Below are positions 1 through 12,100 of a stretch of DNA of 64,000 nucleotides, piece after piece. The DNA comes from Paramyrothecium sp. XJ0827. Lineage: Eukaryota > Ascomycota > Sordariomycetes > Hypocreales > Stachybotryaceae. A program made the position numbers and the translations under genes. A model generated the notes under the pieces. It saw only the letters and a list, made by a program, of their open reading frames with translations, had not been told where the DNA came from and searched no databases. The first letter of the stretch is position 1. Every line of letters starts with the position of its first letter. The DNA is taken from the NCBI GenBank assembly GCA_020881915.1, contig JAJFPB010000005.1, positions 682,001 through 746,000 of the forward strand. The letters are read 5' to 3'.

Positions 1-1956
1 GAGGGTGGAGGAGGGTTGACGGGTCTGCTGTTTCCCCCTGCTTCATCAGTTGGGATCAACCCCAAGGTGATAACGGTCGTGTAAGTCGTAAACTCTTGCG
101 CAACCGTTTGGGTGATGACGTGGGGTTCCTGACGGCCAGCGAGCCCAGTAGCAAGAGCTGTCGTTGCGAGGACGGGCATCTTAAGATAGAGACCACTATT
201 GCACTCTTCGAATCAAAAGAAGAATGCAGATTTGCTCGAGGTTGTCTCGGGATCCAACTTCGAGCATCCCTGCAGCGAAAGACGGCATATTTGAAGAAGA
301 ACTGCACAAGGACTTGAGTCGCTCGCACTTGCGATAGGCACCCATCCATCCTTTCGGACGGCCAGTCAGATGATAGGATCATGCGGCTGTAGCCGTACAC
401 ACCCTCTTGGAGCGAACCAGATAACGTTGCGGGACTAGCCGAAAACAACATTCAGGTCCCCCGTCACCGCCCTCCGGTACGCTGATGGAGGGCTTTGGGA
501 GGCTCTGTGGCGACAAGAGCAAACAGACAGAGTAGCACGCCACGGGCCGCGGTGACTTGGCAGGCCGTTTCAAGGTATAGTCGCGGTGTATTATCTGCAG
601 CACGCTTGGGGAGTGGCCCAATGGGATGCCGACATGGCGGAGGGTGGGAGGGACACGGAGCCGATTCGAGTTAGAGCTGATTTTGTGGATAATGCGACGT
701 GTTTGGCCGGCGAAGCGCACGCCCGGTTCGCCGGGATGGTTTGCGTGCCAGTGCAAGGCACAGCGCGTCGAACAAGCAAACACGTAACGCATTGTGCTCT
801 TGGGGCACGGCGGATGCTGAGGCACCAACCTAGCGGCTATGCGAGCTGGACAATCTAGGTCTGGCGAAGCTAGAACAGCCTTGGGCCTGGTAGCTGTGTA
901 TGCCGTTGGCGCAGACTCACCGTGTTGCTTCTGAGCTCATGGGGTGCAAGTGAGGGGTATATATCAGCAGGCAGCGGATTGGGAGGTCGGATGGCACACT
1001 GCATGTAGAGTCAGCTACCAACTGCATTACGCCCGTCAACAAGCCAGCTCAGACGAGAAGGAGATTTCTTAACAGCATGGGCTGTTCCTTTTGCCTGCCG
1101 CAAGCACGGAGCCTCACTGGCATGACCGGATCCGATGAATACGGGGCCTCAGCATCGTGGGTGGGGCCGCGAGGGCCGGCGGTGCGGAAATGAAGCCTCA
1201 GGCAGCATCTTGGGGTCGCTGGGCTCCATTTACCCCGTTTCGTTTTCCTCATACGCCGTGACCAAGGTCGGAACTTCCCCATCGTGACGTCGTATCCGCA
1301 TGCACAGCCATACTAAACTAGTCCCAAGGCCCGACGCTTGGCTCTATATCCGCACGAGTCCCAGACGAGCTTGAGTCCCTGGCGTATGCGCGAGCCCACC
1401 AAGTGCCGAGGGATAGGGCCCCCCCCTCGGCTTATAATTGTCGCTTGTTGACGCGTCTGGCTGCTACCGCCAGGGTCTGCCTGGGCTTCGGTCAACCATG
1501 ACGCGCATAGGGCCGAGTTTCAAGGTTGCCTTTCCCCAGATGTTCTTCCCCTGATCCGGGGACGGGTTCTCGAACTGCCTGGGGCGTGAGATACACCGGC
1601 ACCATGCGACGAACTAGATTGCTCTGGGCCCGTTCCCACGAATCATCTGCTGCGCTTCAACCCCGCGTCTCCGCTCCCCATAGTGACTTATACGATGGAG
1701 CAAGTTCGTTTCCGGCAATGATGATCTTGATGGTCCCCGGAAACCATGGCATGTGCTTCTTCGACGAGATCTAAGCGCTCGTAAGAGCTTGGAGCCTTGG
1801 ACAGTCGGCACTTGGCTCGGGGAGTCCGGTGCCGAAGCAAGGAAAGCGGCATCTCGTGAGGCCGTCGTCATGAGTTGGCGCGATGTGGCCGAGGATATAA
1901 GGGGCAACGTCCCCCGAGCTTAGCAAATTGACTAGATCAACATCTCCAAGCCCAAA
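1..1956. other. Intergenic, no supported gene
   Basis: Only short open frames of up to about 150 codons on both strands, none with a recognisable domain, signal peptide or convincing splice pattern. The right end is the promoter and 5' leader of the GH43-type gene; a TATA-like TATAAGG lies at about 1895-1901, roughly 60 bp before its ATG. Nothing else could be supported. Confidence 0.6.
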
Positions 1957-3237
1957 ATGCCCTTCATGAGACAAGTCCTTCTGGCCGTCGCAGCCACTGT
2001 GGCTGCGGCCAAGTCCCTGAGTGTCCGAGACCTCGAAGCAGCGCTAGCAGCCGTCTCCATCAACAAGGTCGACGATGTTCGAGGGAACCTTCACCTGCCC
2101 TCTACTACACCGGATGGCTTGAAGATTACTTGGGAGAGTTCGGATTCCTCGGTTATCGACGAGGCTGGCTGGGTCAAACGTCAAGCCACAGACATCGCTG
2201 TCAACCTGACGGCCTCTGTCGCTAGCGAAGAGGCGGCTAGTGAGCGTGCTTTCACGGCCAACGTTCGTGCCGCCGTGAACCTCGCACCTTTTGAGGGCTA
2301 CGCCTTCTCTTACTTCACAAACAACTCGAGGGCAGGCGAAAAGATCTACTTCGCAGCCAGCCAGGGCAACGATGCGCTGTCATGGACTGAGCTGAACAAA
2401 CGCCAGCCCGTGCTCACCTCAACACAGGGCACCCGCGGTCTGCGCGACCCGTTCCTTATCCGCTCGCACGAGGGGGATACCTTTTATCTTCTTGCCACCG
2501 ACCTGTCCATCGGCAGTGGCACGTCTTGGGACTCTGCTGTCCGCCAAGGAAGCCTGTACCTCGAGGTCTGGGAGTCGCGCGACCTGGTGAACTGGTCTGC
2601 GCAGCGGCACATTCGCGTCTCGCCGGCAAACGCTGGCAATACTTGGGCCCCGGAGGCATACTACGACGAAGGGCTCGGGGCCTACGTCGTGTTCTGGGCG
2701 TCCTCGCTGTACTCTACTGCCGGCCACACTGACAGCACCTACCACCGCATGTTGTACGCGACCACCCGCGACTTCGTCACATTCAGTGAGCCGGTGGTGT
2801 GGCAGGACGCCAAAATGTCACGCATCGATTCGACTGTTATCAAGGCTGGCAACGCCTACTATCGCTTCACCAAAGATGAAGGCGCCAGCGGAACCGGCTG
2901 CAGCGACATTATCCAGGAGAGCTCCTCTTCCCTGAGGGCTACCCTGGAATCATGGAAGATTCAAGCCAGCTGCATCGGCTCTAAGGCCGGTACCAGGGCC
3001 GTCGAAGGCCCCACCGTCTTCAAGTCCAACCCCGGCGACGTGCACGGAGAGAAGTTCTACCTCTTCGTGGATGAGTACGGTGGCCGCGGATACATCCCTC
3101 TGGAAACTCAAAACATTGCACAGCCAGCTTGGAAGGTCTCTCCCTCCTACAAGCTGCCTACCAGCCCTCGCCATGGCACCGTCGTGCCCGTCACGAAAGC
3201 AGAACTCGCTTTTCTACGGAACAGCTTGGGCCAATAG
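1957..3237 (+). CDS. Secreted GH43-family-like glycosyl hydrolase (arabinofuranosidase/xylosidase type)
   Basis: Intronless, 426 aa. Residues 1-18 are a clear signal peptide (basic start, hydrophobic core, Ala-rich cleavage zone), so the enzyme is probably secreted. Residues about 30-108 resemble the atrophied bacterial Ig-like domain that precedes some GH43 catalytic domains. The five-bladed propeller catalytic domain follows. The family triad can be placed: D164 in RDPFLI (general base), D291 in RIDSTV (pKa modulator) and E350 in VEGPTV (general acid); NTWAPEAYYD is also typical. The family removes arabinofuranosyl or xylosyl groups from plant hemicellulose, but the exact substrate cannot be read from sequence. 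The ATG at 1957 has an AAA-ATG context directly before the signal peptide. It is convergent with the chitin synthase gene. Family assignment is firm, specificity is not. Confidence 0.88.
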   Translation: MPFMRQVLLAVAATVAAAKSLSVRDLEAALAAVSINKVDDVRGNLHLPSTTPDGLKITWESSDSSVIDEAGWVKRQATDIAVNLTASVASEEAASERAFTANVRAAVNLAPFEGYAFSYFTNNSRAGEKIYFAASQGNDALSWTELNKRQPVLTSTQGTRGLRDPFLIRSHEGDTFYLLATDLSIGSGTSWDSAVRQGSLYLEVWESRDLVNWSAQRHIRVSPANAGNTWAPEAYYDEGLGAYVVFWASSLYSTAGHTDSTYHRMLYATTRDFVTFSEPVVWQDAKMSRIDSTVIKAGNAYYRFTKDEGASGTGCSDIIQESSSSLRATLESWKIQASCIGSKAGTRAVEGPTVFKSNPGDVHGEKFYLFVDEYGGRGYIPLETQNIAQPAWKVSPSYKLPTSPRHGTVVPVTKAELAFLRNSLGQ

Positions 3238-3962
3238 GCGACAAGCCACTGCGGCGGTTGACTTGGTGCCCGTGCTAGGTTTAGTGTGTTCCGAGTGGAT
3301 TGTCCGTCAATCGCCGTGAAGGCTTATCCAGCCTATTTTACTGGTGCTTGCTCTGAATGTCGAAATGCCATTTGCTTCATTCGACATTCCTCAGGACAAT
3401 GCATACGATGGCAGATCACTCTTGACAAGTTGTCAATCGACAAACTAGCCGACCATTCGACACGCACCACCACATCACCAGGGAAGACCAAGCCTCATTC
3501 GGGGAGGAAACTTGCAGGGCGAATGTGATTCGCCGAGGATGCATGAGATAACATGAGATGCTACAACGGCGGTGGTAGGTGAGACATTGAAGGATGTCTC
3601 TCAGCTCCACTGTATAAGGTACGATGTGACTGTGAAGAGTCACGAGAGCGATTTGCGGGATTTGTATATTCTTATGTACATAACACTGTGGGAATGATTG
3701 TTGAACCACTTTATCTTCTTATCTGCATATAGCTTTTTTATTGACAATTTCCTCGTCTGCGCCCGTAGGAAACATCAGACACCAGAAGCTTTTTGTTAAT
3801 CTAGCATTATGATGGTAGACTTGAGATCGTGACGCGCCCAAAGCAAGCCATTATTTCCCCTTATGCACCGCAGCCGGGAAAAACAAAACAAAACAAAACG
3901 ATGACTATTTGACCTAATAAACGAAATGCTGGACATGATCATGGCGTTTCATCAACATTGCA
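3238..3962. other. Convergent intergenic region, 3' UTRs
   Basis: Lies between the 3' ends of the GH43-type gene and the chitin synthase gene, so it should hold both 3' UTRs. AT-richer than the flanking genes. Contains a short (AAAAC)n tract at about 3879-3899. No gene seen. Confidence 0.6.
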
Positions 3963-6171
3963 CTAGTGGGTGCCACGTCCACCGACGTCGTCACCGTCCT
4001 TCTCACCATCGCCCCGGATGACCTCGCGCGTCTTGCCCCACTTGAAGTCATCAGAGTGCAGCAGAGAGTACACGAGAATGATGATGTTCAGGAAGGGAGA
4101 CGTGAAGATGTGCAGGACGTATCCGACAAAGTATTGCGCTCGCTCGAGGTTGTTGCGCGGGAGCCAGAAGCCGATGCAGAAGGAATAAGTCTAAAAAGGG
4201 AAAAACTCCAGTCAGCCACACGTTCAGCTCGAAAGGGATTTTTCTCTCCCGTTTCTTGGCGGCGCGCAGACTATTGAACGGCGACGACGCAGGGGCAAAT
4301 TTCGCGCCGGCCGGTCGGTCTCGGCCCAAAATGGAAATATTGGAAAAGGAAAAAAACTTACATAGCGGAAGAATAAGATGGAGATGAGACCCACGAAAAT
4401 GGGGTCCTTGAACAGCTCTCCGCCTCTCTTGGACAGAATGATGAGCAGCTCGACGAACGCGGCGATGATGAAGGGCGTGATGGCCCACGTGATGACGGTA
4501 ATGATGCTCTGGAGGCGCTCGACGAGGATGATGCCCGGGCGGAAAATCATGACGAACTCGTTGGAAATGCTGCCGAGTGCCCAGCGCTTACGCTGCGACA
4601 GGAAGACGGTCCAGTTCTGAGGGACGATGGTGAAGGCCTTTGCGCGGAGGGCCTGGGCCGTCTGCTTCTTGGGGAACAGGCTGAAGATGATGGAGGCGTG
4701 GATGCTGTCCTCGGAGTAGTTGCCCATGATGTGCTGGGTCATGACATCGTTGGGCTTGGGGCAGTAGCCGAAGCGCTGGCGGAGAACGGCATCGCCAAAG
4801 GTCGACTCGTCGATGCGAATCAGCTGGCAGCAACCCGGAAGGCAGTTGACCTTGCCGGTGATGCGCGACTGGAACATGCGACGCAGGCCCTGGGTCTGGG
4901 AGTACTCGACCGACTGGTACAGCGACCACGGACCCCAGTTCTTGCCGTCGTAGTCGACGCAGACGTGGCCGCAGACGCCGACGAGCTTGGGGTTCTTGCG
5001 GATCTCCTTCATCATCTCGATGATGCAGAACTCGTCAAACACCGTGTCGGCGTCCATGCCGACCAGGTAGTCGACCTGCTCGAGGCCATGCTGGACGAAG
5101 AAGTTACCGATGTACTCAAAGACGTCGTTGTTGAACATGGTGACGATGTCCTGCGAGCGCTGCTTGTAGTGATAGAGGAACGAGCGCGCGAAGCACAGGC
5201 TGTCGCGCTTGCCCTGGTTGTAGCGCTTGCCGACGAACACGTACGGGATGCCCTTGTAGTATCCGGTCTGGGTCTTGATGGGCATGAAGAGGCCATCGCG
5301 CGCGCGGTAGCCGTTCTGGAAGTTTTTGACTGGGCCGGGCTCGAGGATGTCCTCGAGGAGGTACTCCTGGGTTGTCTTCTCCATGCCGGGGCCTCGCACG
5401 TTGCCGTCAACAACGATGAAGATGACGCGAGGGTGGTTCTCAATGTGCTTCTGGGCGATGAGCGAGTCGAGAGACCTGGTCAGCTCTTCGTACGTCTCGT
5501 TGTAGCAGGGAAGCAGCATGACCATTCTCTCGGGCTCGTCGGGGATGATCTCCTTGCGGCGGAAGCAGAAGCAGAAGACGCGGGTAACGAGGAAGTGGAG
5601 GATGATGGCTAGGATCATGGCTGACTGCAGCACAGTGTTGGAGCTGAGAAGCACGATGAAGAGGTAGTAGACCTGGAAATACGTCCATGCGACGTAGATC
5701 AGGACGGCATTGATCGCGACGAGGCCAAAGATGAGGCCGTATTTTTGCAGTCGAAGAAGGTCCTTGGACACGCGCTTGAGCTCCTCGTCGGAGTCCCAAC
5801 GCAGCTTGGCCTCTTCTTGGAGGATGGACGAGGTGAACGAAGCGCTCGAATCGTGGGCCTGCGAGGGCCAGGAAGCATGGGTGGCGTGCGACTGCGGCGT
5901 CTGCATGCCCGGGGGAAAGCTGCCGTTGATGCCTCGGATCATGGACTGACGCGCAGGTTAGCAAACGAGATTCTACCAATTGGCACGACAAGAGCAAATG
6001 CTGGGCGCATACCGAATCGCGAGAATGGGGCAGACTTGGCCGCACGCGGTTGTCATTGTAGTTTGCGTGGGAGAGCGGCAGCGGGTGGCTCTGGTGACTG
6101 AGCGAGGCAGCCAGAGCGGCGCCGTCAGCAGAGCTCTCACCGCGCGGTCCGGCTACGGGCGTGGTGCTCAT
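3963..6171 (-). CDS. Chitin synthase (GT2), three exons
   Basis: Processive GT2 enzyme that would polymerise GlcNAc from UDP-GlcNAc at the plasma membrane. Exons are 6171-6013, 5945-4362 and 4190-3963; all junctions are GT-AG and phases join to 656 aa. The ATG at 6171 is chosen because the upstream exon joins in frame (DS|SM) with a good donor and acceptor. Two or three TM helices at about 120-175 precede the cytosolic GT domain. That domain has VVDG (about 231-234), DAD (351-353), LPGCC, the ED pair (465-466) and QRKRW (504-508), a variant of the usual QRRRW. C-terminal TM segments follow, the last two completed by exon 3. There is no myosin motor or cytochrome b5 domain, so it is not a class V or VII-like enzyme with a motor; class VI or another short class is possible. 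A hyaluronan-type product cannot be excluded from sequence. Confidence 0.93.
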
Positions 6172-9100
6172 GATGGTGCTTTGCGTGCCTCGTTATGCAC
6201 GAAGCGCTGGGTTGTGAGGAATTCGAGAAGACACAAGCGATGCTGAAGGGCTTGTCGAGTATGCACGAGACAGCAACAAGGCAAGGAACAACAGCGCCAG
6301 CCGCGATGATTAAGACACGGCGGCTACACCAAAGACTGCAGGAGACTTGGTGATGCTGAAACGACAAGACGGGAGAGAGGCTGAGATGGACCTGGGGGGT
6401 GTACACAAGAGTGATGCGTCTCCGTCTAATCAAAGACTACTCCAAGCAAGGGAGAGGGAGGACGAGGAGGTGGAGGTTGTTTGCCTTCAGCGCTGCTGCT
6501 GAAGAAGAAGGGAAGAGAGCAGGTCACGATGCCTGGGGAAACGAGTGAAGGTATATCCTCGAAGAGGAGCACACACTGAGTCTTGTCCAGGATGAGCTGG
6601 GACCGAGAACGGGAAAGAGATCCGCAAGGAATCGAAAGAGACGGAAAGAAAGAAAGAAAAAAAAAACCTACAACACATCGAGACGAGCTTCAAGTTCGAT
6701 ATTCTGGTCCCGCCCCTCCACAAAAGCCAGCCACCCCTCCCCCCGGGCGAGGGCTCGGCCATGCGAGAGTCCTGCTTGGTGCTGGCATTGAGGAATGGCG
6801 AGGCACCAAGACGACCAGCCTCAGGTCCCCCCCGTCCCCGCTCTAGACGCCTCTTGGGAGACCGGCGGCGACGTTCGCGACGATGGCACGACCGGGTTCT
6901 AGGGGTGGGAGAGGAAAAGCTCAAGGGAAAAAAAATTGTGTTGGTGAGAATAGCTGCAGCACAAAAACACGACAGCTGCTGGATGGCCCTGGTCCACACA
7001 CATCATGGACGGCGTCAAGACACGCCCCTCCCCTACCTCTCAGTCTTTCTCTCCCGCAGGGGGAGGGGGGGGGAAGGGGGCGCGGAACCACATTGGAAAA
7101 ATGCGCACGCCCCCTTGGCGCCATTGACCCCTGGTAACGAAAACACGCATCATCACGACGCACGGCCAGAAGGGCCAAGAAGTCAAAGAGACGGTCAAAG
7201 TCTTCCAACAGAGAACGAGCGAGTGAAGTGTGTGGCTCCTCTGCTCGAGCTAGCGCTGCAGAACCAATGGTTCCCTAACATCACGCCACAGAGTCGCTTG
7301 CCCTAGAGAAGAAGAAGTGGAAGAGAAAGAAGGAAAAAGGCATTCAGCCTCGACCTCGACCCTGCCCGTCATCCCGAAGGGGCCTGCTTGGGCGCCCCCC
7401 CCCCTTGGCCGAAAGAGAGTAAGATTTGCCAGGCTCAGGTACGGGTATGATATGATGGTGTGCGGCGGGAACCCATAGACACTAAGCGTAAATGTTGGAA
7501 CCCTCGGACTACGGCTCACACTTGGTTCAACAGTTCAAGATCGTCATACTTGGCGGTTTGGGTATGGTCACGGTCCCCTCCCCCTGCTTGTTTAGCTTAG
7601 TCCACGTCTTGTCCCGCCTGGATCTAGCCCGCTATTCCAGCTCCATACCCATTTGGGCGGCATGGGTTTATACAGCGGGTCTAACCAACCCGAACTAAAT
7701 CTCCCCTAGGCTCGCCCAGAGGCAATTGGGGGGCCAACCGAGCGTCGGCCATTCTGACTGAGCATCGGAACGGGCGTGGCGCCGCTAGGTGTTCCCAGAG
7801 AACCGGAGCCAGAAGACTGCTAATGCCCAAATACCGTATACCGTAAACCGTAAGTCCGAAACGGGAAAGACGATCAAGGCACCAGGTCGAGAAGAGTCTT
7901 GGCGTCGCCGTTCGGCCACTCACGAGTCATAAGCGGCTGCTGCTTACCCAGCGACTGGAATGAGGATGATGCTTCTCAATGGGCCTCGGCGCCACGTGTA
8001 CACTCTCTAGCCACCGCCTTGGACACATTCGCGATGGATTGGTTAGATGCAGCAGTCATGCCTCTTGGACGAGGTTGTTGAACAATAAGACCCAGTTCTT
8101 TTCTCAGTTTCGCTTCGAACGCCCTGTCTTTGCATGGCCTAGCTTGTCTCTCTCGAATGCGTGATTCTAAACCCCGGTGACACCAGGGGTGCGGCAGGGT
8201 GGGGGTGCGTCAAGGACCCATTCTATCGATACGATCTCCCGGAAAGCGAGCCCGACAAGCCTGAATCCCGTGGGCACGAAATGCGCTTTACCACAGTCTT
8301 TTACGTGTGCGAGGTTGCGGCCGTCTGGGCCAAAGGCGATATAATCCCGATCTAGCAACGCGGACGTTGCAAGGAAGCACGGAACAGGGAATTAATCAAC
8401 GAATGGACAATTGATCCGACCGGGCAGGGAAAAAGAAAGGCTACACGAAAGGGTTCAAAAAAGAAACGTTAATACGAGGGCCTGCTAGCGCTCCAGCCCT
8501 CGGCTCCTCATACCGTTGGCTGGAACACGCCCTGGAAGGCTGGACACCCAGACAGACATGGGAAGCCCTTTTTTTGTTAGACGCCTTGGAGCTGCGTTTC
8601 CTGGCACGCCGCATACTACCGTTACGTCGTGTCACGCCTCAAAAGACCTGGAATCCTCAAGCACCTTTCGACCCAACCCATTCGAGAGTCTTGACGTCCA
8701 ATGTTGGCTGTGGCGAAAAGCCTAGGAGACGTCCTGGCAAAGCCTCACATCCAGAGCTGCAGAGATCGTAGGCAAGGCCAGTACTAGCTGAAAATGAATG
8801 CAACCTCACCTCCCACTTTGGCCCAAAGAGCGCCGCCCCCCATGCTACCCACACCAGGCCGGTAGCTTTGCAGCTACGTCGTTGCGTGGCTGTCGCCAGT
8901 CCTTCCAGTTGGGACCGGCCAAGACGAAAAGTTGGGATCGCGGGTTTGCGTTTCAGGTTCTACTGAAAAGCGGATAACCGATGAGAAATTGGAAGGGCTA
9001 GACGCAGGCGCCACTTTCTCCATCTGAAGCACTCGATGCCCTCAACTCCAATCCGGGCGGATGGGTGGGTAGGCATGTGGGCTCCCAACAGCTTACAAGC

Positions 9101-12100
9101 GTTCGCAGCACCGGATCTGAGAGATGGTCTTAGATTAAGGACATACAGTACCTAGCACATGAATCTCTCCCGAACCTGCTCCCTCCCCCACCTTTCTTGA
9201 GTGCTATGCCCTGTTGCATATGCCATCAGCGTAGCGCTCGGAGGATGCGGACGGGCCAATTCGCACGACTAAATCCACGAAGCTGGCCGGCCGTCGATCT
9301 ACTGGCAAGGCGGAAGCTGCCCGTTGGGATGGCATCAGGTGGACAGGGGTGTGGCAGAGCTAGATGGGCACCCGCACATATGCCGAGGCGCTCGGAGCCA
9401 CTTACTGGAAGATGCGGGTATAGTGCCAATTAGCAGGGCCTGTCGGAGCGATGCGGCTCCGGCAAGGTGGAGGATTACGGCCGACAGACGGGGCGTGCGC
9501 GCCGTGGGGCTAATGGCAACTGCCATCGCGACGGCTTAAGCAGTGCATTTGCTCGGGAATGGCAATGGCAATGGCAATGGGAATGATCCAACAGGCCAGC
9601 ATCGAACCAACGGGGTGGCGGGGGCATCAGGCAGAGAGACGAATTATTGCGCTCTTGCAGGCAGCGTTGTCTCGGGTTTTCGGAAGAATGGACAGGCAAT
9701 CGTGCTGCTGAGGACAAAGTCCATGGCAGAGACAGCCTCGCATCTTGCACCGCTTTCGAGAAACCTGCAGCCGAAAGGTCGCAGGCAGGCAATATGACAT
9801 GCACGGGGGGGGAGCGGAGAGGGGGAGAAGCTGACCATGAGCCTGACAGATTTGCTTGGTGGTTGCGCCAGCGCCAGCATTATCCCCAGTTGAGCCGGGG
9901 TTAAAAGGAAAAAACGCCCGGGCCAAGCAGAAAGCATCATGCTAGGTTGAGCTGTGGACAGGGCCTCGTGAAGAAGTCTGACGAGAAAATGCAACAGTAG
10001 GCCCGATCAGAAATCCTTTGCCAAGGCCATGGCTGCTCGAAGAAGCGAGGGAAAAAAAACAAAAAGTTCTTCAGGCACAATTGCGTAAGTCGAGTCCACG
10101 TAAATGCGCTAAACAACAATGCGTGTAGTCGAACGAAGCGGTATCGCAGGGCCGGAGAAGCTGGGAGGGCTGAGACCGCAGGCCGTAGACATGGGATGTC
10201 GAGCATGGAATCCCCTGCCATCCAGATTGGCGAAATCGTCGTCACCGTAGAATCTCGTCTAGGGGAACTGCAAAAACGGGAGGACGAGGGGGAAGGGCAC
10301 CCGGGCATGGCATTGGCATTGGCATGGGCAGGCAACGCAGCCCCAGGCGGCAGGGCGCGGCGCGGACGGTCAACAAACGAAATGCAGCGGACACAATCAA
10401 GGAACGGGGGGAGCAAGAAGGTTCTTCGCCATCATGCGATTGTCGGATCACTCCAAATCCACATGCTGGAAACTAGCGAACGATGCGGCGTACCGGTTGC
10501 CTGGTGTCGACGAAGGTTTCTGGGCCAAAAAGCAGTAGTCAAGACACACACATGCCCAGATACACATACACGCGCATATCGAAACGACACTATTCGTACG
10601 GGCATACAGATACGGGCCAGCTGAGAAGTTAGAGTTTAAGCGATCTCTCACTTTTACGAGACGCAAGGGGCGAGCTTCTGGTGAGAAAACATGCATGTGT
10701 TGTGTATGCATAATACAGCTGCATATGAGTTAAAAAACTTGTGTGTAAGTTCTCGCGCGCTAAGGTTGTCAGCGCCAGCACATTGCCTTTGCGTTGTGTG
10801 AGCTCCGCGGACGGCCAAAGGGCAATCGCGATAACCTGTGGCATTACAACTTTTCAATTTAGGAGCCGCCCGCAACACCCGTAGGCTCGTCCGCACGTCC
10901 AGGCAAGTGAGGGCTCAAAAGGTCGTGGAGCTGGGGGGCGGTTGTTAGCGTGGGCCTGACAGCACATCATCATCTCAAGAAACAAAAACACTCCCGTAGG
11001 CCCCCTCCCCCCTCCAGGACCCCTGGACCTGCAGTAGTAGCCGATGGGCCCGCTGCTTACAAACTTCTGGAGGGGGAGGCACAAGAGTTCGTATAAGTGG
11101 CAGAGAGGCCATCAGTACCGGTACTTGCAAGGCGAGAACTAACACGCCCCCCCCCCCCCTCCCCCCCTCCGTCACCTTTCGTCCTGTCTTTTGGCCCTAG
11201 CGTTTGGCGCATTAGATCCGTGCCTTCAGAACTCTGGGGAGTGGAGGGACTTTGCTTCTCTTGTTTCTAAGCTTAACCTAGCAAGGGAACAGGGAGGGTT
11301 GGCGGAGGCACGGTTGCAGCTTAGCGCGGTCGACAGGCTTGGACTCCACAGCGAAACGGACGGCTCGATCGGGAAAGAAAAGGAAAGAGTAGAAGCCATC
11401 ATGAAGCCGTCGCTGCCGATCGTTTCCACTTTTGATCGCTCAGATGCAGTGGGGCTGTGTGGAGATGCCCTGCTGCGCGTGTAAGTTGTGTGTGTGGAAT
11501 AAGACTGGGTGGGTGGATGGACGCCGGGGCCTGAACGGTGAAAAAAGCAGGACACCGTATTTGTGTTACTTTCTCCATGAAGCGTTTTCCCCGGCAGACC
11601 AATGGAGCAGGAACGGTGACAATCCTGGGAGCCCACCCAAGGTAGTCCGAGCAACGACAAGGTTCACCACCGTGCAGCAGCTGGGAGCGAGGCTTCTCGC
11701 GCGCTGCCTGTTTCTTTTACCCTGATTTCTCCATCTGGCAGACCTGGAGGTCGATCATTCAGCGCGTCCATCTGCACAAGCCTACATCTGGCCATTGGCC
11801 GCAACCTCCACCCCAGCTAGACGAGGCCCAGGGCTGTAGATTAGATTGGAGATGGCCTCAAAAGAGGAAGCGCTGGGCCGAGATGGAAAGCGACTTTTTT
11901 TCCTAATTGCTGCAGCGGGAACATGTTTACCAACCCCTGCAAGGTTGCTCGAGACATGCACGAATGAGGTGGCATCCTGGAGCACCCAAGCAGTCAGCAG
12001 CACTTGTTCTCCATGCGCGGCCAGCGTCAACATGGGCATCTAGACCCATCCAGATATCCATGTACTGCATCCGTTCATTCACGAACAATTTCGGACCTAT

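Noticed and set aside
4698..5612. 304-codon open frame antisense to the chitin synthase gene
   Set aside because: Antisense shadow of the conserved GT2 domain; composition bias only.
11147..11170. Long C-rich run as a possible structural or telomere-like element
   Set aside because: Simple homopolymer interrupted by T, with no telomeric unit; low-complexity intergenic DNA.
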